From positions 1 to 59,777 of the forward strand of contig NZ_QOIO01000035.1 of NCBI RefSeq assembly GCF_003332305.1: DNA of 59,777 nt, written 5' to 3'. Positions 27,543 to 36,876 of this stretch are shown here, piece after piece. Below the pieces are notes generated by a model. The model had not been told where the DNA came from. It did not search any database and saw only the letters and a list, made by a program, of their open reading frames with translations. A program made the translations under genes and the position numbers. Position 1 is the stretch's first letter; the number at the start of each line of letters is the position of its first letter. This DNA comes from Microvirga aerophila (GTDB lineage: Bacteria; Pseudomonadota; Alphaproteobacteria; Rhizobiales; Beijerinckiaceae).

Positions 27543-28505
27543 ATGATGCAAAACTGGCTTTTCCGCGTTGCAATCCTCGGATTCCTGAGCGCCGCGTCTC
27601 CCGCAGGCGCCGCCACGCTCGATGGCTTGGCGGTCGATGTGACGAACGGGAGCGAGCCCGTGCTCTGCGCCGAGAAGGACAACGTTTCCATCAACTTCGC
27701 GTCGCCGGAGGTGCGTCACTTCCGGATCGAGGCTGTGCATCCGGCCTATATGGGCACCTTGCGCGAAGACCGCTGGGCACCGGACTGGACGGCCTGCGAG
27801 GACATTTCGGCCGAAACGTCGAATCATCCCCACCCCAAGATGATGACGCTGTTCGAGAATGCCGATCTTCAGGTTATCGGCCTGTCCTACAGCCAATTCT
27901 GGCGTCCGAGCGATGTGACGGTGCGGGTCGGCGACCGGGTCGAGCGCGACATCCACATGATGCAGATCCTCAAGCGCCGGAAGGACCGGATCGACGAGGT
28001 GCTGGTGCTCTATCCGGGGGACGGCTATTGGCGCATCCGCCCGCTGCCGCCTGCCCATCTGGGACAGAGCGCCTACGGGTCCTCGTTCCTGGTCGGCCCC
28101 GTCGACATGGATGTTCGCCCGGTGGTGAACCTGAAGGATGTGGCTTTCGACCCCAAGACCATGACTTTCACCCTCACCCTGGCCAAGGGAGGAACGGCGA
28201 CGGTCCTCATGAAGGAACTGACCGAGGACCGCCTCACCCTGGAGGTGGATCTCGGCCAAGCCGTGAAGGATCAGCCCTTCGCGACCCTGCGCTCCATGTA
28301 CGTCACCGAGTTCAACGCCGACGTTGCCCGCATCGCGTCCCGGGAGGAGAAAGCCCGGTCCTGGCGCGAGGAGCCGATCATGACTTTCGATCGCGCTAGA
28401 GCAACCGACGTGTGGATGGGACGCCTCCTGCCATCGCGCCACAACACCAGCGCGCCGGACATGATGTTCAACCATTTCCGCGCGTCGCCGGCCTCCTCGC
28501 GCTGA
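27543..28505 (+). CDS. Secreted hypothetical protein
   Basis: A 320-residue product with a signal peptide (MMQNWLFRVAILGFLSAASPAGA). The mature protein is beta-rich with no recognised catalytic motif. Two Cys (in VLCAEKD and WTACEDI) could form a disulphide. YPGDGYWRIRPLPPAHLG and SSFLVGPVDMDVRP look like conserved blocks. The frame is open upstream to 27489, but starting at 27543 gives a proper signal sequence. The 3' end overlaps the convergent DMT exporter by 38 bases. Function unknown. Confidence 0.75.
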   Translation: MMQNWLFRVAILGFLSAASPAGAATLDGLAVDVTNGSEPVLCAEKDNVSINFASPEVRHFRIEAVHPAYMGTLREDRWAPDWTACEDISAETSNHPHPKMMTLFENADLQVIGLSYSQFWRPSDVTVRVGDRVERDIHMMQILKRRKDRIDEVLVLYPGDGYWRIRPLPPAHLGQSAYGSSFLVGPVDMDVRPVVNLKDVAFDPKTMTFTLTLAKGGTATVLMKELTEDRLTLEVDLGQAVKDQPFATLRSMYVTEFNADVARIASREEKARSWREEPIMTFDRARATDVWMGRLLPSRHNTSAPDMMFNHFRASPASSR

Positions 28506-29427
28506 TTGCGCCCGCAACGGCCGGGATCAGACGGCCGTCGATCAGGAGAAGCCCTGCGCTGATCAGGGCCATTCCGGCCATGTGCCGGACTTCCAGGGTT
28601 TCCCCGAGAAACATGGTTCCGAGCAGGACGGCGCTCACCGGAATCAGGAACGTCACCAGCCCGGCATTGGTGGCGCCCGCCCGCGCAAGCAGGCGAAAGA
28701 ACAGGATATACGCGAGCGCAGTCGACACGAGAGCCAGCCCCACCAGGGACAGGACGGCGCCTCCGCTCGGAGCCGGCAGAGACCAGGGACGGTCGATGAT
28801 GAAGCTCAAGGGAAGCAGAATGGCGCTGGACGCCGTTACCTGCCCGGCCGCAGTGGCGAGCGGCGCGATTCCCATCGCTCTGAAGCGACGACCGAATACC
28901 CCTGCGAACGCATAGGAAAGGGCCGCCGCCAGAACCGCGAGCTGCGCCGGAATGCTGACATTCCACGCCTGAAAAGCGGCCGCGCCGATCATCACCGCCA
29001 CCCCGGCGAAGCCGACGATCACCCCGATGAAGCGCTGCCGCGTCAGGCGTTCGTCAACGGTCAGAACATGGGCCACCAGAACGGTGAAAAGCGGTGTCGT
29101 GGCGTTGAGGATGGAGGCCGATCCGCTCGTGATGTGGCCCTGCCCCCAGACGATCAGGCTCATTGGGATCACGTTGTTGAGGATTCCCATGCCCAGAAAG
29201 GCCGCCCAGACCTGCCGCCCTTGCGGCAGCGAGGCCCCCGTCACGCGCAGGATCAGATACAGGGCTGCGGCCGCCAGGGCGATGCGGGACGCGACGATCG
29301 TCAGGGGAGGCAGTTCCTTGACGGCGATCCCGATGAACAGGAAGGACCCGCCCCAGAGGACGGACAGGATGATCAGGAGCCCCCAGTCGGACGCCGTCAT
29401 GGTCTTGTGGATGGATGCTGATGGCAT
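28468..29427 (-). CDS. EamA/DMT-superfamily transporter
   Basis: A 319-residue protein with ten transmembrane helices in two EamA repeats (LLIILSVLWGGSFLFIGIAV... and LAVLAAALSYAFAGVFGRRF...). It includes the conserved LNATTPLFTVLVAHVL and the matching VTFLIPVSAVLLGTMFLGE. Members export amino acids or other metabolites across the inner membrane; the substrate cannot be told here. ATG 29427 has GGGAAA about 10 bases upstream. Confidence 0.85.
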   Translation of the reverse strand: MPSASIHKTMTASDWGLLIILSVLWGGSFLFIGIAVKELPPLTIVASRIALAAAALYLILRVTGASLPQGRQVWAAFLGMGILNNVIPMSLIVWGQGHITSGSASILNATTPLFTVLVAHVLTVDERLTRQRFIGVIVGFAGVAVMIGAAAFQAWNVSIPAQLAVLAAALSYAFAGVFGRRFRAMGIAPLATAAGQVTASSAILLPLSFIIDRPWSLPAPSGGAVLSLVGLALVSTALAYILFFRLLARAGATNAGLVTFLIPVSAVLLGTMFLGETLEVRHMAGMALISAGLLLIDGRLIPAVAGAISARRPATRGNG

Positions 29428-29666
29428 CGTGACATTTCCCGGTTTCAGGCCAGCCTTGCCACGTTCCAGGCAGCCCATCGACCCGTTTTCTGTGGCCATC
29501 GGGCTTCGACGGGAAGAAAACCATTGGATAACAGAGTTTCAGCTCACACGTTTACGAGTTGTAAACCATCGGCGCGCTGTCTGCTGGCAAGGTTTGGTTT
29601 ACGACGATCCCGGGTTCTCACGCAGCTTTACTTCGCATTCACGCCTTCAGGGCGAGGCTCACGGCC

Positions 29667-29969
29667 ATGACATGTTTCCTCAACGTTGCGCAGGCCATGG
29701 ATCCGCAAGCCTTTTACGACCATTCGTTCCGGACGGACAATGCGCGCGCCATGCGGATGCGTCCCGACGGCCGATCGAGCTTCAGCATCATGCCTGCCTC
29801 GCCCAGGCCGGCGCGCAACAGCAGCTTCATCTTCGGGCGCTCGGATTCGCGGATCCGCCCCCTCCTGAACCAGGAGGAGCGCGACCGGCTCCATTGCTGG
29901 GCCATGATCGTCGCGGTCGCGTCGTCGGCCGCCGGGACGACCCTCTTGCTGACAGCGGCCCTGCGATAG
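29667..29969 (+). CDS. Small hypothetical protein with a C-terminal membrane segment
   Basis: A 100-residue frame with G/C-rich third positions typical of genes here. A basic, Ser-rich N-terminal part is followed by a C-terminal hydrophobic helix (AMIVAVASSAAGTTLLLTAAL). An internal ATG at 29697 is an alternative start. No clear ribosome site and no recognised family. It occupies an otherwise empty stretch between a DMT exporter and an SLC13 transporter. Confidence 0.45.
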   Translation: MTCFLNVAQAMDPQAFYDHSFRTDNARAMRMRPDGRSSFSIMPASPRPARNSSFIFGRSDSRIRPLLNQEERDRLHCWAMIVAVASSAAGTTLLLTAALR

Positions 29970-30017
29970 ATCCGGCCAATCCAATCGAACGGAAAATGGG
30001 CTCTCAGGCCGCGTTTC

Positions 30018-31796
30018 TCAGTTTAGCGGCCAGAACAGCATGATGAGGGGTGTGCCCACAACCACGACCAGGACCGAAAGCGGAAGGCCGAGCCGCCAGT
30101 AATCCCCGAACCGGTAGCCCCCCGGCCCCATGACGAGGGTGTTGCACTGATGCCCAATGGGCGTGAGAAAGTCGCAGGCCGCGCCGATCGCCACCGCCAT
30201 CAGGAACGCGTCGGGCCTGAAACCGAGCTGGCTGGCGAAGCTTGCCGCGATGGGCGCCATCACCAGCACGGTCGCGGCGTTGTTGAGAAACGGCGTCACC
30301 GCCATAGCGGCCACCATGATGAGCACGAGCGCCCCGGTTGGCGGCAGCATGTTGGCGGCTGATGAGAGCCACGCTGCGATAAGGTCCGTTCCCCCCGTGG
30401 TGCGGATCGCCTCGCTGACTGGAATGAGCGCGCCGAGCATGACGATGATCGGCCACTCGATGGTTTCGTAGGCCTCCCGCAGGGTCAGCGAGCCGAACAG
30501 GACGAGAAGAACCCCTGCTCCAAAGAAGGCGATCGCCACCGGCAGAAGATCGAACGCCACCAATACCATGGCGCCAGCGAGGATCAGGATCGGAAGCAGG
30601 CTTCTGCGGGCGCTCCCGAGGCGAATGGTGCGCTCCGCCAGAGGCAGGCATCCGAGTTCCTGCAAGGTGTCCGGCAGCTTCTTGAGGTTGCCCTGCAGCA
30701 CGATCACGTCGCCCGAGCGCAGATTGATCGTGCGCAGGCGCTCCGTGAAGCGCTGCCCGCTTCGGCTGACCGCCAGGAGGTTGACGTGATAGCGCTCATA
30801 GAGCGCAAGGCGCTCCGCCGAAGCTCCGGTCAGAACCGAGTTGGGTCCGACGATCGCTTCGATGACGCCGATTTCGTCGGTAGCCTCGTCGGTCTCCGGC
30901 TGACGATGCTCCCGGCTGAGCTTCAGGCCCGCCCGGGAAACGGCGCTTTCCAGGGCATCCGGCTCACCTTCCAGCAGAAGCACGTCATCCTCGCGGATCA
31001 TGGCGTCCGGCAGGGGGCTGGAGCTGCGAGTCTCCTTGCGGATGATGGCCGAGACCTTGACCTCGTCATTCGCAAGCTTGCGCAGATCCGCGACGGTCTG
31101 CCCGATGATGTCGGATTCGGGGGCGACGCGCGCTTCGGTGACGTAATTCTTGATGTTGAGCGCATCGTCCAGGGAGGCTGCGCCTTTGCGGCCTTGCGGC
31201 AGCAGGCGGTAACCGAACGTCAGGAAGATGACACCAAGCACCGCAATGCCCAAGCCGACGGGCGTGAAGTCGAACATGCCGAACGGCTCGCCGATCAATT
31301 CCTGCCGGACGCGCGAAACGATGATGTTCGGCGAAGTGCCCACCAGCGTCACGATCCCGCCAAGCAGCGAGCCGAACGCCATAGGCATGAGGAAGCTCGA
31401 TGGCGGCGTGTTCGTGCGCCGCGCGATTTGGAAAGCCACCGGAATCATCATGGCGAGTGCGCCGATGTTCTTCACGAAGGCCGACAGCACCGTCACCACC
31501 CCGACGAGCACGGCGATCTGAAGCTGGGTCGTGCGCAGATAGGGACCGATCCGGTTCAGGCCGGCCTCGAGCACCCCCGATTTTGCAACCGCGGCGCTGA
31601 CCAGGAGCGCGCTCGCCACGATGATGACGATGTCATCGCTGAAGCCGGAAAAGGCCTTGTCGGCCGGAACGATGCCGACCAGCACGGCCGCCAGCAGGGA
31701 CAAGGCCGCTACCAGATCGTAGCGAAAACGCCCCCACACGAAGAGAGCCATCATTCCGGCGACGATGGCGAAGGCGAGAATTTGTTGATGGGTCAT
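30018..31796 (-). CDS. SLC13/CitT-type anion permease with TrkA-C domains
   Basis: A 592-residue membrane protein. N-terminal helices with FSDDIVIIVASALLVSAAVAKSG and MPMAFGSLLGGIVTLVGTSPNIIVSR mark the DASS/ArsB-like fold. Two TrkA-C/RCK-C regulatory domains sit in the cytosolic middle (about 205-295 and 300-385; EDDVLLLEGEPDAL, SGDVIVLQGNLKKLPD). The second half repeats the permease motif (FLNNAATVLVMAPIA, GHQCNTLVMGPGGY). Such proteins carry sulphate, dicarboxylates or related anions with sodium. The substrate is undetermined. Confidence 0.85.
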   Translation of the reverse strand: MTHQQILAFAIVAGMMALFVWGRFRYDLVAALSLLAAVLVGIVPADKAFSGFSDDIVIIVASALLVSAAVAKSGVLEAGLNRIGPYLRTTQLQIAVLVGVVTVLSAFVKNIGALAMMIPVAFQIARRTNTPPSSFLMPMAFGSLLGGIVTLVGTSPNIIVSRVRQELIGEPFGMFDFTPVGLGIAVLGVIFLTFGYRLLPQGRKGAASLDDALNIKNYVTEARVAPESDIIGQTVADLRKLANDEVKVSAIIRKETRSSSPLPDAMIREDDVLLLEGEPDALESAVSRAGLKLSREHRQPETDEATDEIGVIEAIVGPNSVLTGASAERLALYERYHVNLLAVSRSGQRFTERLRTINLRSGDVIVLQGNLKKLPDTLQELGCLPLAERTIRLGSARRSLLPILILAGAMVLVAFDLLPVAIAFFGAGVLLVLFGSLTLREAYETIEWPIIVMLGALIPVSEAIRTTGGTDLIAAWLSSAANMLPPTGALVLIMVAAMAVTPFLNNAATVLVMAPIAASFASQLGFRPDAFLMAVAIGAACDFLTPIGHQCNTLVMGPGGYRFGDYWRLGLPLSVLVVVVGTPLIMLFWPLN

Positions 31797-31855
31797 GGGT
31801 GCGCGAACTGAGGAGGTATCCCTCTAACGCGCAGCCGCCGTCTTTGTGCCGGAAC

Positions 31856-32320
31856 CTACTGCCCGAGAACGAGTGCCCAGTAGCGGCCATAGCCGCCCTT
31901 GGCGTCGGCCCTTGCGAGGCCGATCTTGCGGGCCTGCGGCATGAGAAGATTGCTGTTGTGGCCGGGCGAAGCCTTCCAGCGACTCACCGCGCCGTCCACC
32001 GATGAAGAACCCGCGGACAGGTTCTCGGCCGAGTAGCCGGCAATGCCGTACTGATCCATGCGGCTCGCGAAATTGCCGTGACTGAGCTTGCCGGCCGCCG
32101 CCACCACCCGCGCCTGATGCTCGGCGGCTTTGTTGAGCTGCGAATCGACCATAACAGGACTCAGGCCCTGGGACACCCGGTAGGCTGAAATGAGGGACGC
32201 CGCGGTAGCAGCATCGGAAGTCGAGGTTGCCAGAACGGCGTGCTGGCTCGTCAGCGACGATTCGGTGGCGCAGCCGGCGAGCGCCAAGGCGGCCAGAAGA
32301 CAAAACGAGACGGTCCGCAT
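31856..32320 (-). CDS. CAP-domain (SCP/PR1-like) lipoprotein
   Basis: A 154-residue protein with a lipobox signal (MRTVSFCLLAALALAGC; modified Cys17). The CAP domain shows ISAYRVSQGLSPVMVDSQLNKAAEHQARVVAA, KLSHGNFASRM, YSAENLSAG and W.ASPGHNSNLL, with the His and Glu residues of the CAP cavity. It is probably anchored in the outer membrane; enzymatic activity of bacterial CAP proteins is mostly unknown. AAGGGGA lies before the ATG. Confidence 0.88.
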   Translation of the reverse strand: MRTVSFCLLAALALAGCATESSLTSQHAVLATSTSDAATAASLISAYRVSQGLSPVMVDSQLNKAAEHQARVVAAAGKLSHGNFASRMDQYGIAGYSAENLSAGSSSVDGAVSRWKASPGHNSNLLMPQARKIGLARADAKGGYGRYWALVLGQ

Positions 32321-32477
32321 CGAATTCCCCTTGCGGGCGGCGTTCGGCGCCGCTCCCCTTGAAAAAAATGCCCGTGGCGGTCATGTGCAGAAGCACAGGC
32401 CCGATGCCGCTGCATGCCATGCGGCAGGCGCAGGGTCCAGAACCCTTGGCAAAACCTTCGCCGCGTCAGCTGATCGC

Positions 32478-33749
32478 ATGCTCCCGCCACCATCCCATTC
32501 CAACGTCGCCATCATCGGCGGCGGCCCCGCCGGGCTGATTGCGGTGGAAATCCTGAGAAAGGCAGGGGTCGCGGCCACTGTCTACGACCAGATGCCCTCG
32601 GTCGGCCGCAAGCTGCTCATGGCGGGGCGCGGGGGCCTGAATCTCACCCACAGCGAGGACTTCGCGCGTTTCGTCGGCCGCTATGCTGAAGCGGAGCCGC
32701 GGCTGCGGCCCATGCTCGAGAGGTTTCGGCCCGAGGACCTGCGCGCTTGGTGTGAGGAGCTGGGCCAAGAGACCTTCGTCGGTTCAAGCGGGCGGATCTT
32801 CCCCAAGTCCTTCAAGGCTTCGCCCCTCCTGCGCGCTTGGCTGTCGCGGCTGGAACAGCTCGGCGTCCGGTTCGCCCTGCGCTACCGCTGGCAGGGCTGG
32901 AACGAGGACGGCGCCCTGACCTTCGCCGGGCCAGGGGGCGAGACGGTGACGGCCAAGCCCGATGCGACCATCCTGGCGCTTGGCGGGGCGAGCTGGCCCC
33001 GGCTCGGTTCGGATGGACGTTGGACGGACTTTCTGAAGGAGCGGGGCGTTGCCGTATCGGTGCTTCGCCCGTCGAATATGGGCTTCACCGTTCCCTGGTC
33101 CGAGGTGATTCGCAGCCGCCACGAGGGCGAGCCGTTGAAGCGGCTTGCCCTGACCTTCGAGAACACGACGGTGCGCGGAGAGGCCATTCTGACAGCGGAC
33201 GGAATCGAGGGTGGCGCGGTTTATGCCCTTTCGGCACGGTTGCGCGATGCGTTGGAGCGCGTTGGCGAGGCTACGCTCTTCCTCGACCTGCGGCCGGACC
33301 TCTCGTCGGAGGCTCTGGCGAATCGCCTCAAAGCCCCGCGCAAAGGACAGTCCACGTCCACGTTCTTGCGTAAAGCCGCCGGATTGCCGCCGGTCGGGAT
33401 CGCTCTCTTACGGGAAGCGAGCTTGACTCTGCCCAGCGAGGCGGACGAGCTGGCCCGCCTGATCAAGGCCGTGCCCTTGCGGCTGACGGGGGTGAAACCC
33501 CTGGACAGGGCCATTTCCACGGCGGGCGGCGTCTCGTTTTCCGAGGTCGATGAGCACCTGATGCTGCGCCGCCTGCCCGGTGTTTTCGTCTCCGGCGAGA
33601 TGTTGGATTGGGAGGCCCCTACGGGGGGCTATCTCCTCCAGGCCGCCTTCGCCACCGGGATCGCGGCCGCAAGAGGGGCGTTGGACCACCTTAAGATTCC
33701 CATTGCCGCATTGACGCAGAGTCCTGCCTCGGCCACACGGCACACGTGA
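32478..33749 (+). CDS. HI0933/PP4765-family flavoprotein (BaiN/RdsA-like)
   Basis: A 423-residue FAD protein. N-terminal NVAIIGGGPAGLIAVEILRKAG, then the family block VGRKLLMAGRGGLNLTHSED, RIFPKSFKASPLLRAWL, ILALGGASWPRLGSDG and the C-terminal PGVFVSGEMLDWEAPTGGYLLQAAFATG. This pattern fits the TIGR03862 group. The biological substrate is unknown. The start 32478 removes about 95 upstream in-frame codons that overlap the CAP gene promoter. Its stop overlaps the recQ GTG start by 4 bases, so the two are co-translated. Confidence 0.82.
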   Translation: MLPPPSHSNVAIIGGGPAGLIAVEILRKAGVAATVYDQMPSVGRKLLMAGRGGLNLTHSEDFARFVGRYAEAEPRLRPMLERFRPEDLRAWCEELGQETFVGSSGRIFPKSFKASPLLRAWLSRLEQLGVRFALRYRWQGWNEDGALTFAGPGGETVTAKPDATILALGGASWPRLGSDGRWTDFLKERGVAVSVLRPSNMGFTVPWSEVIRSRHEGEPLKRLALTFENTTVRGEAILTADGIEGGAVYALSARLRDALERVGEATLFLDLRPDLSSEALANRLKAPRKGQSTSTFLRKAAGLPPVGIALLREASLTLPSEADELARLIKAVPLRLTGVKPLDRAISTAGGVSFSEVDEHLMLRRLPGVFVSGEMLDWEAPTGGYLLQAAFATGIAAARGALDHLKIPIAALTQSPASATRHT

Positions 33750-35548
33750 CTGATCCGGCGCAAATTCTCCACGACATCTTCGGCTTCCCGTCCTTCCGCG
33801 AAGGACAGGAGGAGATCGTGCGCGCGGTTCTGGGCGGCGAGGACGTGCTGGCCGTCATGCCGACCGGGGCCGGGAAGTCGCTCTGCTATCAGTTGCCCAC
33901 CCTCGTGCGGAATGGCTTGACGGTTGTGGTGTCGCCCCTCATCGCGCTCATGCGCGACCAGGTGGCGGCTCTGCGCCATTTCGGCATCGAGGCCGGGAGC
34001 CTCAACTCCGCCAACGACCAGGCCGAGAACCGGCGGGTGGCCGACGCGGTGCGCGACGGCACCATGCGGCTCCTCTATGCATCGCCGGAGCGTCTCGCCA
34101 ATACGGGCACGACCGAGTGGCTCGGTCGCTCCGGTGTCAGTCTGCTGGCCATCGACGAGGCTCACTGCGTTTCCCAGTGGGGCCATGACTTCCGGCCCGA
34201 ATACGCCCTCTTGGGCGAGGTGCGCCGGCGCCTGGGCGGCGTGCAGACGATCGCCCTGACGGCCACCGCCGACGTGGCGACGCGCGGCGACATCATGCAC
34301 CGCCTGTTCGAGACGGAGCCGCGCCTGTTCATCCATGGCTTCGACCGGCCGAACCTGCGCCTTGCCATGCAGGCCAAGGAGAGCATGAAACGCCAGCTCT
34401 TCTCCTTCCTGGACAAGCACCGCTACGAGAGCGGCATCGTCTATTGCTCGTCCCGGGACGCCACCGAGAGGCTGGCCGATTCGCTGAGCCAGGCCGGCTA
34501 CCGCGCCCTGCCCTATCACGCGGGCATGGCTCAAGGAGAGCGCGCCAAGAACCAGGACATCTTCCTGCAGGAGGACGGCGTGGTGATGGTTGCGACTGTT
34601 GCCTTCGGCATGGGCATCGACAAGCCAGACGTGCGCTTTGTGGCCCATGCGGCCCTGCCGAAATCCATTGAGGCCTACTACCAGGAAATCGGCCGCGCCG
34701 GCCGCGACGGGGCGGCCGCCGACACGCTCACCCTCTACGGCCTCGACGACATGCGCCTGCGCCGTATGCAGATCGAGGACAGCGAGGCCTCCGACGACCA
34801 GAAGCGGGTGGAACGCCAGCGCCTCAACGCGCTGGTGGCCCTGTGCGAAGCGCCGCGCTGCCGCCGCCAGACGCTGCTTGCCTATTTCGGCGAAACGACG
34901 GAGCCCTGCGGTAATTGCGATCTGTGCATCGAGGGCGTCATGTCCTTCGACGGCACCATCGAGGCGCAGAAGCTGCTCTCGGCCATCGTGCGGACGGGCG
35001 AGCGCTTCGGCACCGAACATCTGATCAGCATCCTGATGGGCGAGGAAACGGATTCGATCCGTCGTTTCGGCCATGACAAGCTGAAAACCTTCGGGGTCGG
35101 CAACGATCGTTCGAAGACGGAGTGGCGCTCCCTGCTGCGGCAGATCTATGCGGCCGGCCTCGTCGGCCTGGAGATTGCCGAATACGGACGCTGGACCCTC
35201 ACCGACAGGGGCGTCGCCGTGCTCAAAGGCCAGGAGCGCATCGAGCTGCGCTCCGACGTTCTCATGAAGCCCGCCGAGCGCCGTCGGCGTCGCACCCGCA
35301 TGGAAGCGCAATCCGCCGTGCCGTCGGACGATCCGCTGCTCCTCGACCTCAAGGCGCTGCGCACGCGCCTCGCCAAGGAGGAAGGCGTTCCGGCCTATGT
35401 GATCTTCTCCGACCGCAGCCTCATCGACATGGCGGCCAAGCGCCCGACCACCACCCGAGCCTTCGGCGAGGTTCACGGCGTCGGTCAGGCGAAGCTTGAT
35501 CGTTATGCGGATGCATTCCTCGAGGTGGTGAGGGCGCACGGGACGTAA
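33746..35548 (+). CDS. recQ: ATP-dependent DNA helicase RecQ
   Basis: A 600-residue superfamily-2 helicase. Motif 0 FGFPSFREGQEEIV, Walker A PTGAGKSLCYQLP, DEAH box AIDEAHCVSQWGHDFRPEY, motif V/VI VATVAFGMGIDKPDVRFV and EIGRAGRDG. The zinc site follows (CEAPRCRR...CGNCDLC), then the RQC winged helix and a C-terminal HRDC domain (LLLDLKALRTRLAKEEGVPAYVIFSDRSL). It unwinds DNA 3' to 5' in recombination and fork repair. The GTG start overlaps the flavoprotein stop. Confidence 0.95.
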   Translation: MTDPAQILHDIFGFPSFREGQEEIVRAVLGGEDVLAVMPTGAGKSLCYQLPTLVRNGLTVVVSPLIALMRDQVAALRHFGIEAGSLNSANDQAENRRVADAVRDGTMRLLYASPERLANTGTTEWLGRSGVSLLAIDEAHCVSQWGHDFRPEYALLGEVRRRLGGVQTIALTATADVATRGDIMHRLFETEPRLFIHGFDRPNLRLAMQAKESMKRQLFSFLDKHRYESGIVYCSSRDATERLADSLSQAGYRALPYHAGMAQGERAKNQDIFLQEDGVVMVATVAFGMGIDKPDVRFVAHAALPKSIEAYYQEIGRAGRDGAAADTLTLYGLDDMRLRRMQIEDSEASDDQKRVERQRLNALVALCEAPRCRRQTLLAYFGETTEPCGNCDLCIEGVMSFDGTIEAQKLLSAIVRTGERFGTEHLISILMGEETDSIRRFGHDKLKTFGVGNDRSKTEWRSLLRQIYAAGLVGLEIAEYGRWTLTDRGVAVLKGQERIELRSDVLMKPAERRRRRTRMEAQSAVPSDDPLLLDLKALRTRLAKEEGVPAYVIFSDRSLIDMAAKRPTTTRAFGEVHGVGQAKLDRYADAFLEVVRAHGT

Positions 35549-35581
35549 GAATTCTGGATGCCAGGCGAAGAAGCCGCCACC

Positions 35582-35720
35582 GTCATTCCGGGGCGAGCAG
35601 AGCGAGAGCCCGGAACCCATAGCCGCTGACGCTGCAAGTGGTGTTGGAACGCGAGCCGCCTTTTTTCTGAAGCGCTGACGTTGATGGGTTCCGGGCTCCG
35701 CTACGTGGCCCCGGAACGAC
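35582..35720. repeat. Intergenic inverted repeat reaching into the Gfo/Idh gene
   Basis: Outer arms GTCATTCCGGGGC (35582-35594) and GCCCCGGAACGAC (35708-35720) pair with one mismatch, and inner arms GAGCCCGGAACCCAT (35606-35620) and ATGGGTTCCGGGCTC (35684-35698) pair perfectly over 15 bp. The right outer arm lies inside the last codons of the minus-strand oxidoreductase gene, close to its TAG stop. Confidence 0.65.
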
Positions 35721-36876
35721 CAGTTTTGGGATGCTTTACGTCGAAGCCTTCGCCAGCAGCGGCAGGCACGTCCACCCAGTGCCCTGCATGCGCACTGCGC
35801 GCGATAGCATCCACCGTGCGCTCGATGCGGATGCCGTCCTCAAACTCGATCAGTGTCGCGGCCTCGCCCCTGATACGCCCGATCAGCTTCCGACATTCGA
35901 TGATCTTCAGTTCATTGAAGCCTAGCCCATGTCCTGGAGCTGGAATGAACTTGTCATAGGGTGGGTGGTGCGGAGCGGTGAGGATCGTCCTGAAACCTTG
36001 CGTCTCCTTAGGCTCATCCGTGGTGTATAGCTGCACCTCGTTCATGCGCTCCTGATCGTACACGATGGTGCCCTTCGGGCCGAAAAGCTGCACGAAGATG
36101 CGTCCCTTGCGGCCCCAGGCGGATCGGTTCAGCGCGATGACGCCGGACGCGCCGTTCTCCAGCTCAATCAGCGTTGTGGCGATATCGTAAGTCTCGACCG
36201 CGCGTCGGCCGCCTCCCTGTACGGGCCTGTCCGCATAGGGCCTCGCCATGTGACCGCAAACGCGGCGGACGCCCCCGAAGAGCGTCCAGATCAGGCTGAG
36301 CGCATGAACGCCGAAATCGTCGAGCGCCCCATGGCCGGAGGCTGCTTCGCTCTTCCAATAGAAAAGCTCCTCCGGGTCCGCCATGAAATCCTCGTCCATC
36401 TCCAGGCGGACGTGGTTCACATCTCCGATCCGGCCCTCGTCGAGCAGACGCCGGATCAGGCGGATGATGGGGTTCTGGATGTAGTTGTAGCCCAGCACAG
36501 CGACCTTGCCGGACGCGCGGGCGGCGGCGAGCATCCGCTCAGCATCGGCAAGCTTTGTCGCCATGGGCTTCTCGCACCAGACATGCTTGCCGGCTTCCAG
36601 CGCGGCAATCGCCATGTCGGGATGGAATGCATTGGGTGTCGTAATGGAGACGACGTCGACGGTTGGATCGGATACGAGCGACCGCCAGTCACCAGTGCTT
36701 CTGTCGAAGCCGAGTTCACGCGCCTTCCTGTCGGCAAGATCCTGCGAACTCTCCGCCAGTACCGCGAGGCGCGGGCGCTCGACATCGCCGAAGACAGGCG
36801 CGACTGCGTTCCAAGCCAATGCGTGGCACTTGCCCATATAGCCCGTGCCGATAAGGCCAACGCCTATACTCGTCAT
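35701..36876 (-). CDS. Gfo/Idh/MocA-family oxidoreductase
   Basis: A 391-residue NAD(P)-dependent sugar dehydrogenase. Rossmann motif GVGLIGTGYMGKCHALAW, the VWCEKPMATKLADAE lysine motif, and a catalytic region with DDFGVHALSLI. The likely substrate is a cyclitol or hexose, because it lies directly downstream of a sugar ABC transporter on the same strand and near the iol genes. ATG 36876 is chosen from the MTSIGVG alignment start, and it overlaps the stop of a small upstream frame (ATGA). The last residues and stop come from an intergenic repeat. Confidence 0.88.
   Translation of the reverse strand: MTSIGVGLIGTGYMGKCHALAWNAVAPVFGDVERPRLAVLAESSQDLADRKARELGFDRSTGDWRSLVSDPTVDVVSITTPNAFHPDMAIAALEAGKHVWCEKPMATKLADAERMLAAARASGKVAVLGYNYIQNPIIRLIRRLLDEGRIGDVNHVRLEMDEDFMADPEELFYWKSEAASGHGALDDFGVHALSLIWTLFGGVRRVCGHMARPYADRPVQGGGRRAVETYDIATTLIELENGASGVIALNRSAWGRKGRIFVQLFGPKGTIVYDQERMNEVQLYTTDEPKETQGFRTILTAPHHPPYDKFIPAPGHGLGFNELKIIECRKLIGRIRGEAATLIEFEDGIRIERTVDAIARSAHAGHWVDVPAAAGEGFDVKHPKTGRSGAT

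Noticed and set aside
29628..29984. Minus-strand 118-codon frame
   Set aside because: Its composition is mirror-like, it has no start signal, and the opposite plus-strand frame has better codon use and a membrane helix.
33629..35620. Long minus-strand frame (663 codons) opposite recQ
   Set aside because: RecQ is unmistakable on the other strand, and the frame has no recognisable motif and no fitting context.
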